From Streptococcus sanguinis (lineage in GTDB: Bacteria > Bacillota > Bacilli > Lactobacillales > Streptococcaceae), in NCBI GenBank assembly GCA_013378335.1, contig CP040556.1, positions 310,001-374,000 of the forward strand: a stretch of 64,000 nucleotides of DNA. Direction: 5' to 3'. Under the pieces are notes generated by a model, which was not told the DNA's origin, made no database searches, and saw only the letters and a program-made list of their open reading frames with translations. Each line of letters begins with the position of its first letter. Position 1 is the first letter of the stretch. Positions 9,864-18,600 of this stretch are shown piece after piece. A program made the position numbers and the translations under genes.

Positions 9864-10790
9864 CTACTCTTTCAAGAATTTTTGGATGGCAGGAGCGGCA
9901 GTGATAGCAAATTTTTCGTCGATACGGTGCTCTCCACCCTCTACTGTGACCAGCTTTGCATTTGGAATAATCTGGCTCGCTTGAACAGCATACTGGTAGG
10001 GCACGACTGCATCATCAGTGCCGTGGATAATGAGGGTCGGAGCGGTGATTTTGGCCTGCTCTGCTTGGATGTCAATGTCTAAGGCATCGATTAGATAAAT
10101 CTTGCCCAGGGTAGTATTGTGGTGTGTCAGACTATCAGGAAGTTGATCTAGGTCTGGACTTCCAAGCTCGCGGTAGGTTTCCTTGGCATCGTCAAAAAGA
10201 ACGAAAGCTGGAAAGATAAGCATGAGTTTGTGTACGCGGTCCGGATAAGCAGCAGCATAGAGACTGGCAACGACACCGCCTTGGCTGGCACCGAATAAGC
10301 TCATTTTGCTCTTATCTACAAAGGCCTCGGAACTCAGCTTTTCCATGACTTGAGTCAAGTCTGTGAGTTCGGTCTTGACCGACATATTCAGCATATCTTG
10401 TCCACCGCTTTTCGATTGGCGGCTGCCACCGTAGAAATCAAAGCTGTAAACCAGATAACCTTGCTTTGCCAGCAGCTGGCTGTACATTTCATATTGCTCA
10501 AGGGTGTTGTTAAATCCATGTGCGATAACAATAGTCGGCAATTTTTTACTCTTGTAGTCAGAAGGAGCAGTAATCTTTCCGTAGAGTTGCTTGTCATCGT
10601 ACGAAACGCTGTACTCTTCGGATACGATGTCTTCTGTCGGAGTCGGTTGCTTGTCGCTCTTCTCGCTAGAGGCTGTCTGTGTGGTTTCTGGCTTAGGAGG
10701 GGTAGGATTGGCTCTGTTTTGGAAATGCCAGAAGAAAATAGCTAGAGCGGACAAACTCAGGATGGCTAGAAAAGCCCAAAGGTATTTCAT
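9864..10790 (-). CDS. membrane-anchored alpha/beta hydrolase
   Basis: A 308-residue serine hydrolase of unknown substrate. Residues 1-22 form a signal anchor (YLWAFLAILSLSALAIFFW). A Pro/Thr/Ser-rich linker (to about 55) leads to the hydrolase domain, so it likely acts outside the membrane. The oxyanion region is IVIAHGFNN, the nucleophile elbow GASQGG, the acid HGTDD, and the catalytic His GGEHR. The layout resembles streptococcal cell-surface esterases. It is transcribed alone, with a bidirectional hairpin beyond the stop. Confidence 0.85.
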   Translation of the reverse strand: MKYLWAFLAILSLSALAIFFWHFQNRANPTPPKPETTQTASSEKSDKQPTPTEDIVSEEYSVSYDDKQLYGKITAPSDYKSKKLPTIVIAHGFNNTLEQYEMYSQLLAKQGYLVYSFDFYGGSRQSKSGGQDMLNMSVKTELTDLTQVMEKLSSEAFVDKSKMSLFGASQGGVVASLYAAAYPDRVHKLMLIFPAFVLFDDAKETYRELGSPDLDQLPDSLTHHNTTLGKIYLIDALDIDIQAEQAKITAPTLIIHGTDDAVVPYQYAVQASQIIPNAKLVTVEGGEHRIDEKFAITAAPAIQKFLKE

Positions 10791-10970
10791 AGTTCTCTCC
10801 TTTCAGTATTTGTAGTATTATAGCGGAAATGAAACTGTTTTACAATACGAGAGCTTTCTTTTTTTAATTTTTCTGGATTTCATACAAGAAAATCCAATCC
10901 AGTCATCTAAGCGAGATTCCGATAACCTTGAGTTTTTTAGAAAATCTTGCTAAACTGTAGCTACTAAGAT

Positions 10971-11070
10971 AAAAACACAGTTCTGGTTGGTAGTCCAGAC
11001 GCAAAAAATCCATTTTTTGTCAGTAACCTTCCTCCTTGGTTGTCCATTCTTAGGAATTTTTAAAGGAGGG
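10971..11070 (+). promoter_or_regulatory. candidate yjdF-type riboswitch leader
   Basis: A long leader lies directly before a YjdF-type gene, the gene class known to be controlled by the yjdF motif RNA. Within it, CCTCCTT (11031-11037) is an exact complement of AAGGAGG (11063-11069), the ribosome site of the gene, so folding would hide the translation start. The conserved-looking block GTAACCTTCCTCCTTGG precedes this. The class assignment rests on gene identity and this pairing, not on a covariance search. Confidence 0.6.
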
Positions 11071-11076
11071 GCTGTC

Positions 11077-11490
11077 ATGGATAAGATTTCAATGACGCTG
11101 ACAGTTTATTTTGAAGAGGGATTTTGGCACGGCCTTTTCGAGCAGGAACATGCTAAATCTTATAGAGTTTGCCGAGTCACCTTTGGTGCAGAGCCTAGTA
11201 CGCAGGAATTGTTGGATTTTCTAAACCGTTATTATCATCGGTTGCAGTTTAGTCCTAGCATTAGGGTGAAGGAGCAGACTAAGTCGGTCAGTCCTAAACG
11301 CCTGCAGAGACAGGCTAAAAAGGAGCAGATGGCTTCACGTTCTTCAAAGTCTCAGGAAGCGCTGAAGCTTCAATTTGAAGAGCAAAAGAAAATCGCTCGA
11401 GTCAAGCGCAAGCAGCAGAAAGAACTGGCTAAGCAAAGGAAATTCGAACTCAAACAGCAAAAACGATTGGAAAAGCACAAGGGGCATTGA
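11077..11490 (+). CDS. yjdF: YjdF family protein (DUF2992)
   Basis: A 137-residue protein. The N-terminal half (TLTVYFEEGFWHGLFEQE and VTFGAEPSTQELLDFL) matches the YjdF/DUF2992 family. The C-terminal third is a charged, Lys/Gln-rich helix (KKIARVKRKQQKELAKQRK) likely to bind nucleic acid or form a coiled coil. The biochemical role is not known; the family sits under a riboswitch that senses azaaromatic compounds. The ATG behind AAAGGAGGGGC is chosen over the upstream reading from 10987, which would cross the riboswitch. Confidence 0.85.
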   Translation: MDKISMTLTVYFEEGFWHGLFEQEHAKSYRVCRVTFGAEPSTQELLDFLNRYYHRLQFSPSIRVKEQTKSVSPKRLQRQAKKEQMASRSSKSQEALKLQFEEQKKIARVKRKQQKELAKQRKFELKQQKRLEKHKGH

Positions 11491-11517
11491 GCTTGGTTTT
11501 TCTTATTTATATGAGAA

Positions 11518-11541
11518 AGTCTTCCGATGGGAGGCTTTTTT
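11518..11541 (+). terminator. yjdF terminator
   Basis: Stem AGTCTTCC / GGGAGGCT with loop GAT and a following T run. Confidence 0.75.
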
Positions 11542-11678
11542 GTTTGTCAGGAAATCGGTGAGTTGCTTGAAAAGCCAAGTGATTTCTCCAAGTCGTTTTA
11601 TTTGACAGATGTAACCAAACTTATTACAATATAATCATAAAATAAAAATTATAAGAGTAATTTGAAAAAGGAGAAATT

Positions 11679-11900
11679 ATGATTGAAATTACATATTTGG
11701 ATGCTGTCAAGCAGGAGCGGAAGATGACCTTTGAGTCTTATCAGGAGTTTGAGCAGTCCCAGCAAGCCTGCTTGATTGGAGTGGCAGATTATTACCCAGT
11801 TAAAAAATTGACTTATAAAGGCCATGATTTGAACTACCAGGGTACTTACGGCGACGTCTTCTTTTTCCTGATGAAGCAGGATTTGACAAAGTTTGACTAA
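11679..11900 (+). CDS. DUF4649-type small protein
   Basis: A 73-residue soluble protein starting MIEITYLDAVKQERKMTFES, with the aromatic-rich end YGDVFFFLMKQDLTKF. It resembles the short DUF4649 proteins of streptococci; function unknown. AAAAGGAG precedes the ATG. It ends 18 bases before trxA and is probably in the same transcript. Confidence 0.7.
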   Translation: MIEITYLDAVKQERKMTFESYQEFEQSQQACLIGVADYYPVKKLTYKGHDLNYQGTYGDVFFFLMKQDLTKFD

Positions 11901-11918
11901 GAATAAAGGAGAAAAATA

Positions 11919-12233
11919 ATGGTAAAAGCAATCACAGATGCAACATTTGAGCAAGAAACAAAAGACGGCTTGGTGCTGATTGACTTTTGGGCGACTTGGT
12001 GCGGGCCTTGTCGCATGCAGGGACCAATCCTTGATAAGCTCTCAGAGGAACTTTCCGAAGACGAGCTCAAGATTGTCAAGATGGATGTGGATGAAAATCC
12101 AGCTACAGCACGCGCCTTTGGTATCATGTCTATCCCGACCCTGCTCTTTAAAAAAGACGGTCAAGTCGTCAAGCAGGTGGCGGGCGTTCATACTGCCCAG
12201 CAGATTAAAGCGATTGTGGCAGACTTGGGATAA
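11919..12233 (+). CDS. trxA: thioredoxin
   Basis: Small cytoplasmic disulfide reductase, 104 residues. The active site WCGPC has cysteines at residues 28 and 31. FWATWCGPCRMQ, the cis-proline region SIPTLLFKKDG and the end of the fold are all present. It follows a DUF4649 gene closely and is ended by a hairpin at 12271. Confidence 0.97.
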   Translation: MVKAITDATFEQETKDGLVLIDFWATWCGPCRMQGPILDKLSEELSEDELKIVKMDVDENPATARAFGIMSIPTLLFKKDGQVVKQVAGVHTAQQIKAIVADLG

Positions 12234-12270
12234 AGTGCGTGGAAGATTAAATTAGACCTATTTAAAATTG

Positions 12271-12301
12271 AGACTGCTCAGGTTATAGAGTGGTCTTTTT
12301 T
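12271..12301 (+). terminator. trxA terminator
   Basis: Stem AGACTGCTC / GAGTGGTCT (two G-T wobbles) with an 8-base loop and a T run. Confidence 0.8.
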
Positions 12302-12440
12302 ATTGCGATTATAACAATAAGGAGTCAATTTAAAAATTTTGTTCGAAAATTCACTTTTTAAGGTATAATAAGTAGAAGTATTATTTCCAATGGGTCTCGT
12401 TAGGGAGCCGGGTTATTTAAAACATGATGGGAATGTGGTA

Positions 12441-12800
12441 ATGTTAATGATTGAGTTGCTAAAACATCTTTTATTTGTTTTTATGATTTTTACACCATTT
12501 GTTGCCCCAGCGGTTTTGTGTTTCTTTGTGGGATGGATGATTCCTAGAGAGCAGATCACTCAAAAAAGAATCATACTAGTATTAGCCTTGTTGATCCCTG
12601 TTTTGCTTTTAATTTCCTATTTTGCCCCTCAGATTCTAGGTCTGGTTTTTTGGAGTCTGATTTGGTTTTTCATCGGGCTGCTCCGAATGAAGAATTATAC
12701 TAAGTCACAGTACTGGACAAGATGGCTTATATTTATCGCTTGTTTTAGTGCCTACATTTTACTTTATTTCCATTTTTTTGGGTCTCTTAATTTTTATTAA
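12441..12800 (+). CDS. hypothetical membrane protein
   Basis: About 119 residues with four hydrophobic segments (LLFVFMIFTPFVAPAVLCFF, IILVLALLIPVLLLISYF, LVFWSLIWFFIGLL, WLIFIACFSAYILLYFHFF). No family recognised. The frame is open from 12390, but the ATGs at 12441 or 12447 fit a membrane protein better. The ribosome site is weak (GGGAATGTGG). A possible promoter with -10 TATAAT lies at 12364. It may be streptococcus-specific. Confidence 0.6.
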   Translation: MLMIELLKHLLFVFMIFTPFVAPAVLCFFVGWMIPREQITQKRIILVLALLIPVLLLISYFAPQILGLVFWSLIWFFIGLLRMKNYTKSQYWTRWLIFIACFSAYILLYFHFFGSLNFY

Positions 12801-12808
12801 ACTATTTA

Positions 12809-12843
12809 AAAATCAACTTGAAGCAAATCTTCAAGCTGATTTT
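12809..12843. terminator. bidirectional terminator
   Basis: Long stem AAAATCAACTTGAAG / CTTCAAGCTGATTTT between the convergent hypothetical membrane gene and pepF, with A and T runs that suit both directions. Confidence 0.8.
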
Positions 12844-12852
12844 GTTTATTCT

Positions 12853-14649
12853 TTATTCCCCCAACTCCTCGCTGTAGGCAATAATCTGATCAACTGTGTC
12901 AGACAAGAATTGGATGGTGTCGCGGAGTGGTTTATCCGTCGAAATATCTGCTCCGATAATCATAGCTGACTCAAGCGGAGTCTTGCTGCCGCCAGATTTG
13001 AGCAGTTCAAGCCAGTCACGGGCACCATTATCGTCATTTTTAAGATGTAGGTAGCCTGCAGTAGAGATGACCAGACCAGCTGAGTAAGTATAGCTGTACA
13101 GCCCCATGTAGTAGTGGGCTTGGCGCATCCAAGTCAGGGCAGCGTCGTCGTCAATCTCAACAGCATCGCCCCAGAAGTCTGTCAAGACTTCTTTCATGAG
13201 AACGTTGAGTTTGCTTGCGCCGAAGGTTCCGCCTTCTTCAATCAAAGTATAGACCTTGCGTTGGAAGGCAGCTTCCAGCAAGTGAGTAATGAAGTTGTGG
13301 AAGTAAGTATCCGTCAGACGGTGAGCCAGGGCAAAGCGTTTCTGGCGTGGATTATCAAACTGGTGTTCCAGGTAATCACTAAGCAGGAGCTCATTAAAGG
13401 TAGACGGTGCTTCCACATAGTAGGTAGACATGTGGGCGTTAAAGTAGCTTTGGTGATTGTCAGAGAAGATAAACTGACCAGAGTGTCCAATCTCGTGAAT
13501 CAGAGTATAGACATCACTCATACGGCCAGTCCAGCTCATGAGAACGTAAGGGTGGACCCGATAAGGATCAGCAGCATAGCCTCCAGAGTCCTTTCCGGCA
13601 TTGGCGGCAAAGTCTACCCAGCGTTCTTCCTTGTAGCGGGCAACTTCTTGGCAGTATTCTTGTCCGAGTGGCTCGACTGACTTCATGACCAGGTCATAGG
13701 CATCATCAATGCTGACTTCGGGATTAAGCTCGCTGTCCAAGTCCAGCTTCCAATCGGCAAAGGTCATTTTTCCAAGTCCATTTACCTTGGCGACATGCTT
13801 GAGATATTTCTGAGCTACTGGGGCAAATTCGCTCATAATCAAGTCGATCTGCCGGTCGAACATAGAGCGATCAACTTCTTGCTCTGCCAGTAAGTAGTTA
13901 AAGACAGAGTCATAACCTTTCATGTCAGCCAGCAGTTTTTCAGACTTGACCTGAGCCAGATAGGCAGCTGCAGCAGTGTTTTGGTGCTGACGAAGACCTT
14001 CTGAGAAAGAACGGAAAGATTTTTCGCGGATTTCTGCATTTTCATGGTTTTGATAGAAATTCTCATAGGTGACAAAGCTATTTTTGTAAACTTTGCCGTC
14101 TACTTCAAAGTCAGCCATAGCAAAGTCGCCGGCCCGCATCTTGGTGTAAATATCCTGTGGACTGTAAAAGACTTCACCTAGATTGGTCAAGGCTTTTTCG
14201 ACATCTGCTCCCAGATAGTGGGCTTTTTTGATTTTAGCTTGGCGAATGGCTGAAGTCAGATGGGGCTCTTGACCTAGTTTTTCTAAGACAGCTTCATCTG
14301 CACCGACCAAGGCGTCGTCAAAGAAGCTGAGGGCAACATTGGCTTCCGTCTCAAACTCCATAGCTGCTTGGGCAATCTGCGCAAAGCTCTCATCACCAAA
14401 GTCAGTGGTCTGTGGCATAAAACCGTAGTTACCGATATGGCTGATTTGGATATAAATCTGCTCTAACTCAGCAAATGCCCGTTCAAAACCTTCGAAAGTG
14501 CTAAGCTTGCCTTGGTAATCACGGACGAATTTCTGGATGTCCTCTCTGGCCTTTTCAATAGCCCGTAGGAAGTCCTCCTGGTCTTGGTAAAGGGCCGTTA
14601 GGTCCCAGAGTTCATTTTCCGGAAATTCAGAACGATGTTTTTGTTCCAT
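12853..14649 (-). CDS. pepF: oligoendopeptidase F
   Basis: Zinc metallopeptidase of family M3B that cuts medium-length peptides in the cytoplasm. 598 residues, normal for PepF. The zinc motif HEIGHSGQ begins at His385. Flanking blocks AADPYRVHPYVLMSWTG and YYMGLYSYTYSAGLVIS are typical of the family. The ATG is preceded on the minus strand by AAAGGAGTAAACT. It stands alone between terminators. Confidence 0.96.
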   Translation of the reverse strand: MEQKHRSEFPENELWDLTALYQDQEDFLRAIEKAREDIQKFVRDYQGKLSTFEGFERAFAELEQIYIQISHIGNYGFMPQTTDFGDESFAQIAQAAMEFETEANVALSFFDDALVGADEAVLEKLGQEPHLTSAIRQAKIKKAHYLGADVEKALTNLGEVFYSPQDIYTKMRAGDFAMADFEVDGKVYKNSFVTYENFYQNHENAEIREKSFRSFSEGLRQHQNTAAAAYLAQVKSEKLLADMKGYDSVFNYLLAEQEVDRSMFDRQIDLIMSEFAPVAQKYLKHVAKVNGLGKMTFADWKLDLDSELNPEVSIDDAYDLVMKSVEPLGQEYCQEVARYKEERWVDFAANAGKDSGGYAADPYRVHPYVLMSWTGRMSDVYTLIHEIGHSGQFIFSDNHQSYFNAHMSTYYVEAPSTFNELLLSDYLEHQFDNPRQKRFALAHRLTDTYFHNFITHLLEAAFQRKVYTLIEEGGTFGASKLNVLMKEVLTDFWGDAVEIDDDAALTWMRQAHYYMGLYSYTYSAGLVISTAGYLHLKNDDNGARDWLELLKSGGSKTPLESAMIIGADISTDKPLRDTIQFLSDTVDQIIAYSEELGE

Positions 14650-14975
14650 AGTTTACTCCTTTTGTCATATATAGAAATAGTATAGCAAAAAATCCCCCAA
14701 AATGTCTTTCCGAGAAACCATTTGAAATGAAAAAGAATGCTGATAAATCAACATTTTTTATGTTCACTGTGAGAATAATAAAACAATTTGTCTGTTTAGC
14801 TACCAAAAGCTACCAAAAATGTCTAGTCTTTTTTCCCAAGTTTTCAGCAATCTCTCAGAAAAAAATTTTTTTAAATCTATTGACAGAAGCGCAAAAGTAT
14901 GGTACACTAATTGTAACTAGATTTCCGCTAGATTAAGAGTAGTGGGAACTAGAATATACAATAGGAGGTTCTATC
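14650..14975. other. intergenic region before the orphan gene
   Basis: AT-rich DNA with no gene. It holds the pepF upstream region, a clear plus-strand promoter at 14880-14908, and a 68-base leader with repeated CTAG tetramers (about 14919-14953). Confidence 0.5.
14880..14908 (+). promoter_or_regulatory. promoter of the 148-aa orphan gene
   Basis: TTGACA (14880-14885) and TACACT (14903-14908) with a 17-base spacer. Confidence 0.75.
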
Positions 14976-15422
14976 ATGTTAAATATAGAACAATATGAAA
15001 ATGGATTGGGACTTGTATACAAATTTGGTGAGAGATTTGATGGGGAACTTAGCGCTAGGGAAGGAATAAATATTTATGCCCTTCACGCCAAGGAACACGA
15101 TGGGAAAGTCCTTTTAACCATGGAGAGAGGACCAAGAAAAGAATATAGACACATGATTAAAAAAATCATTCTTACTGTAAAAGACGGTAGTTATGCAATT
15201 ATTGCAGATGTAGAAGATACAAGCAAAGGAACAAAAAAACCAATCCCCAATGGCTATACAGTTCCGTCAATCTGGGAAAAAGAACCGGAAAACATGCACT
15301 GGTTCGCACTCTATAATGTAAAGCGTATTAGAATAGAGCCGGACACATATACTTCCGTAAATGGCAAAGATTTATTGCAAAGTATCTCTGGGAATGCTTA
15401 TATGGTATATGTTACACTCTAA
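14976..15422 (+). CDS. hypothetical protein, 148 aa
   Basis: I do not recognise a family. The product is soluble, mixed alpha/beta, with no signal peptide. Notable blocks are FGERFDGELSAREGINIYAL, MIKKIILTVKDGSYAIIADV and NMHWFALYNVKRIRIEPDTY. It has a consensus promoter and the strong ribosome site AGGAGG 7 bases before the ATG, so it is very likely expressed. It sits in an AT-rich accessory patch with an IR-ended repeat straight behind it. Confidence 0.75.
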   Translation: MLNIEQYENGLGLVYKFGERFDGELSAREGINIYALHAKEHDGKVLLTMERGPRKEYRHMIKKIILTVKDGSYAIIADVEDTSKGTKKPIPNGYTVPSIWEKEPENMHWFALYNVKRIRIEPDTYTSVNGKDLLQSISGNAYMVYVTL

Positions 15423-15448
15423 GAATGAATAACACAGTTATTTATAAA

Positions 15449-15615
15449 ACAAGAGGCTGGGACAAAAGTCCAACCTCAAATATAAAAAGCGAACAAAACT
15501 AGTTTTCTGGTAATCAGAATTCTGCTTTGTTCGCTTTTCGCATTTAATTATAGATTTGAAGGGCTTAATAATTAAGATTTTTAAAAATTGAAATCTTTTT
15601 GTCCCAAACTCTTGT
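15449..15615 (+). repeat. IR-ended intergenic repeat, copy 2
   Basis: Terminal inverted repeats pair ACAAGAGGCTGGGACAAAAG with the complement of CTTTTTGTCCCAAACTCTTGT. The interior contains a long hairpin with arms AAAAGCGAACAAA and TTTGTTCGCTTTT (about 15485-15538). The left end is nearly the same as that of the element at 5423. It follows a stop codon and probably terminates transcription. Confidence 0.75.
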
Positions 15616-15742
15616 TTGATTTTGTAAAAAGGCTTCTCCCAAATAACTTTTACAAAAACTAATATTTTTGAATTTTTAATAATCCTTCAATATTTTCGAA
15701 CCACACCATCTATACTTATTACAATTATCTGTTTAAACTAAA

Positions 15743-16786
15743 TCATTGTTTTTTAGTTATACCAATTTCATACGAACTAATAAATTTCTTTAATTCCTCT
15801 TTTGTATTTTTCATTTGGGCAAGAGATTTTTCTAGTTCTTTTTTATCTTTCTTGTCCATATCTAATTCAGTATCATAACCAAGATTTTCTAAATTTGAAA
15901 TTGAATTACTGAATTCATTATAAATAGTTTTCGCTACTCCAATATCATTATTTTTATTTAATACAAAAACTTTTACTACTGTTAGTAACTTCGAACACAA
16001 GACCATATTTTGAGTAGGATTAACTAACACTTTTTTCAACAGTACAAAAGAGCTACTACTCATCATTCCAATATTTAATCCCAACAAGGCACCACCACCA
16101 GCTATTACCATTGTCCCGCCTGCAACTCCTAAACCACCAGCTGCAATAGCACCTCCTCCTAGATAGGCTAAAACTGCATTTGTTAATGCAGCTCCAGAAA
16201 GTCCTGCGAATTGACTTCCAAGTAATGTCACTGCAATTTGTGGTGCAAATACTGCACCGATACCAGTAAATAATAATGCCAAACCTAGGCTTGCCAAAGC
16301 TGTGTTAATGTAAAAATTCTTTTTTTTAGTTATTTTTCCAAAAGATTTTTTATAAGTTTTTTTCATTTCTGAGTACAGCTCTTTGGACATAAAGTTGCTA
16401 ACAATAAATTCTTCTAACCACGAATTTTTTGAATTATATTTTATTTTACTTTTTTTATCGCTTGTATTCAGTGGATAATATGGTTCAAAAACATATGTCT
16501 CCAAAGTAACTAAATCAAGCCAAATGGAATTCAACTCAACTTCTTTTCTAGAAATCCAATTTTTTAATTCCTCTTCATCTTTTAACCACTCAATAATATA
16601 ATCTTGGTATGTCTCTGAAAAAACTAACTCAATACCATTTTGCCATTCATTCAACCATTTAGTCTTTTCTTCTTTTAAAGTTTGATTTTTCTCGTTTTTT
16701 ATATCTTCAACGGTTTTTAAAAACTGAAAATTATAGAGAATTTCAGTTTGATCCATATCTAAGCCTAATAATTCTAGTGCTTCCAT
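15743..16786 (-). CDS. glycine-rich membrane protein, unknown function
   Basis: A 347-residue protein with three parts. Residues 1-160 are soluble and charged. Residues about 165-255 are hydrophobic and very glycine/alanine-rich (LAYLGGGAIAAGGLGVAGG and IAGGGALLGLNIGMM), a glycine-zipper-like membrane region. The remainder is a helical tail. Such segments can pack into pores or oligomers. AAGGAGTGGAAAT precedes the ATG. An XRE-type regulator lies 56 bases upstream in the same direction, suggesting a regulator-effector pair. A defensive or toxic role is only a hypothesis. Confidence 0.7.
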   Translation of the reverse strand: MEALELLGLDMDQTEILYNFQFLKTVEDIKNEKNQTLKEEKTKWLNEWQNGIELVFSETYQDYIIEWLKDEEELKNWISRKEVELNSIWLDLVTLETYVFEPYYPLNTSDKKSKIKYNSKNSWLEEFIVSNFMSKELYSEMKKTYKKSFGKITKKKNFYINTALASLGLALLFTGIGAVFAPQIAVTLLGSQFAGLSGAALTNAVLAYLGGGAIAAGGLGVAGGTMVIAGGGALLGLNIGMMSSSSFVLLKKVLVNPTQNMVLCSKLLTVVKVFVLNKNNDIGVAKTIYNEFSNSISNLENLGYDTELDMDKKDKKELEKSLAQMKNTKEELKKFISSYEIGITKKQ

Positions 16787-16842
16787 ATTTCCACTCCTTC
16801 TAAATTTTATATAGATAGTTCAAGTTATCTTCCCGACAGTAA

Positions 16843-17070
16843 CTAATCTTTCTTATTCATCAAAAATTGCTTTAAAACACTAATAATTTCTTTTTTCTCC
16901 TTTTCTGTCAGTTCATACTCCCTCAATAAACTAACAATTTCTTCTAGTCCATCATCACGTCCGTTCAATGTTTCAAAAGAAGTATTAAATATTTTAGCTA
17001 GTTTCTCTACTGTTTCATCTTTTGGATTTCTTCCTCCGTTTTCCCACCTAGCATACTGGGCTTGAGCCAC
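16843..17070 (-). CDS. XRE-family HTH regulator, 5' end defective
   Basis: Cro/C1-type DNA-binding protein. From the GTG at 17070 the product is 75 residues, but this cuts the helix-turn-helix in half. The same frame continues upstream to 17139 and encodes the missing first helices (IKKARLDARLTQLEVAEKLG), then hits TAG at 17140-17142. No ATG, GTG or TTG lies in that extra part, so the normal start has been lost. The C-terminal part (ETVEKLAKIFNTSFETLNG) is intact. Either the gene is a remnant, or it uses an unusual ATT start. It lies just upstream of the glycine-rich membrane protein. Confidence 0.6.
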   Translation of the reverse strand: MAQAQYARWENGGRNPKDETVEKLAKIFNTSFETLNGRDDGLEEIVSLLREYELTEKEKKEIISVLKQFLMNKKD

Positions 17071-17205
17071 ACCTAACTTTTCAGCAACTTCTAATTGAGT
17101 AAGTCTTGCATCTAGACGGGCTTTTTTAATATATTCCCACTATTTCTAATTGGAGGAGAAGTATAAGTCAGTATTTTTTAGATGTTTATCACTTGAGGAT
17201 AAAAG

Positions 17206-18600
17206 TCAATGTTTCTTTGCTGCAATCCTTTTAAAAAGCAGTAGATAAGATAAGAATACGAAGATAACCAAGCCCAATAAAAGGGTAAAGACGTTTTGAG
17301 TTCCTTTTGTCATATTGGGAGCTTGATTGGCGATGACAGCAGTTACTGCGGTACCTATAGCACCCGCAAAGGTCTGGGCCAGCTGAAACAGCGCGGTCGT
17401 ATCTGCAGTCTTTCCTTTATCAACTTGAGTCGTCGCTAGAGCTAGTGTGTTATTAAAGGCCATGTTTCGCCCCAAGGTAAAGCAAATATAAATCGCAATA
17501 ACAGTTGCTAAGGTGACTTCTTTTGTAAAGATAAGGAGCAAAAGTACAGCAAGGAAAAGAAGGAAATTTCCTGTAAAAAGGGTTGGTTTAGGACCTTTTG
17601 TATCATAGAGTTTGCCAAAGAGAGGAGAGAGGAAAGCTCCGAGCATGGTTCCTGGAAGCAGAGCAAAGCCTGCCTGAGCGGTTGAAATGTCTTTTTCTAT
17701 GACCAGGAAGTTGGGAATCAGAAAGTTGGCCGATAGGTTGATAAATTGAAAAATAAAGAAGGGTAAAATAGCCAATAAGACCGTTGGTTGCTTTAAAATC
17801 CGAATATCTAGGAATGGATGATCGATTTTCAAGCTTCGATAGATGAAGCAAGCTAGTGGCAGTAGGCAGAGAACAAGATAGAGCCAATCGATATGTCCTT
17901 CTTCTAAGCTAGAGATAGCTACAATGGCAAAGACGAGTGAGCTTGCTAAAAGGAGAAATGAGAGGAGATCAAAGGCGCGTTTCCTAGACTTCTCGGAATT
18001 TCTTAAAAAGAAAAAGCCAAGAATAAAGGAAATGATTGGGACAGGAAGAATAAAGGTATAAATCATATGCCAGTCAAAACGACTAATCATAAAACCACCG
18101 TAAGTCGGCCCAATTGCTGGTGCTAGGCTGACCACCATCCCAGACAAGCCCATGTAGGTTCCAATTTTTTGCTTAGGAACACGCTCAACGATCAAGTTAA
18201 AGAGCAAAGGAATGGCTAATCCAGTAGCTCCTCCTTGCAGGATTCTCCCTACCATCAAGATGGGAAAGCTTGGAGCCAACATGGCAATCAGTGTGCCCAA
18301 GCAAAAGTTGGCCAGAGCGGTAAAGAGGATGGTTCTCTCTTTCCAATTGTGGGCCAAGGTTGCTCCTAAAGTAATCGTAATGGCCACTGCTAACAAATAC
18401 CCTGTTGTAATCCATTGCAGCGTTCCCAATCCTAACCCAAAGACCTTGCTTAGGTGTGGGAAGGTTACGTTCATACTGGTTTCGGATAAAATGCCTGCAA
18501 AGCTGACTAAGGCTGTCGCAAGGAGCGAGAAAAAATCTTTCTTTTCAACTGTTTGATGTTCTGGCACGATTGTCTCCTTTACATGTTTGAAATGAGTCAC
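17206..18600 (-). CDS. MFS drug exporter, DHA2 (EmrB/QacA) family
   Basis: A 464-residue proton-driven multidrug exporter with 14 predicted membrane segments. Family marks include QWITTGYLLAVAITITLGATLA (motif C region of DHA2), LMVGRILQGGATGLAIPLLF and MVVSLAPAIGPTYGGFM. A weak ribosome site (AAAGGAGACAATC lies inside the frame near 18570) leaves a shorter start possible. No regulator gene is adjacent on this side other than the defective XRE gene. Confidence 0.9.
   Translation of the reverse strand: MTHFKHVKETIVPEHQTVEKKDFFSLLATALVSFAGILSETSMNVTFPHLSKVFGLGLGTLQWITTGYLLAVAITITLGATLAHNWKERTILFTALANFCLGTLIAMLAPSFPILMVGRILQGGATGLAIPLLFNLIVERVPKQKIGTYMGLSGMVVSLAPAIGPTYGGFMISRFDWHMIYTFILPVPIISFILGFFFLRNSEKSRKRAFDLLSFLLLASSLVFAIVAISSLEEGHIDWLYLVLCLLPLACFIYRSLKIDHPFLDIRILKQPTVLLAILPFFIFQFINLSANFLIPNFLVIEKDISTAQAGFALLPGTMLGAFLSPLFGKLYDTKGPKPTLFTGNFLLFLAVLLLLIFTKEVTLATVIAIYICFTLGRNMAFNNTLALATTQVDKGKTADTTALFQLAQTFAGAIGTAVTAVIANQAPNMTKGTQNVFTLLLGLVIFVFLSYLLLFKRIAAKKH

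Noticed and set aside
13114..13680. 188-codon plus-strand frame within pepF
   Set aside because: Antisense shadow of the zinc-motif region of PepF.
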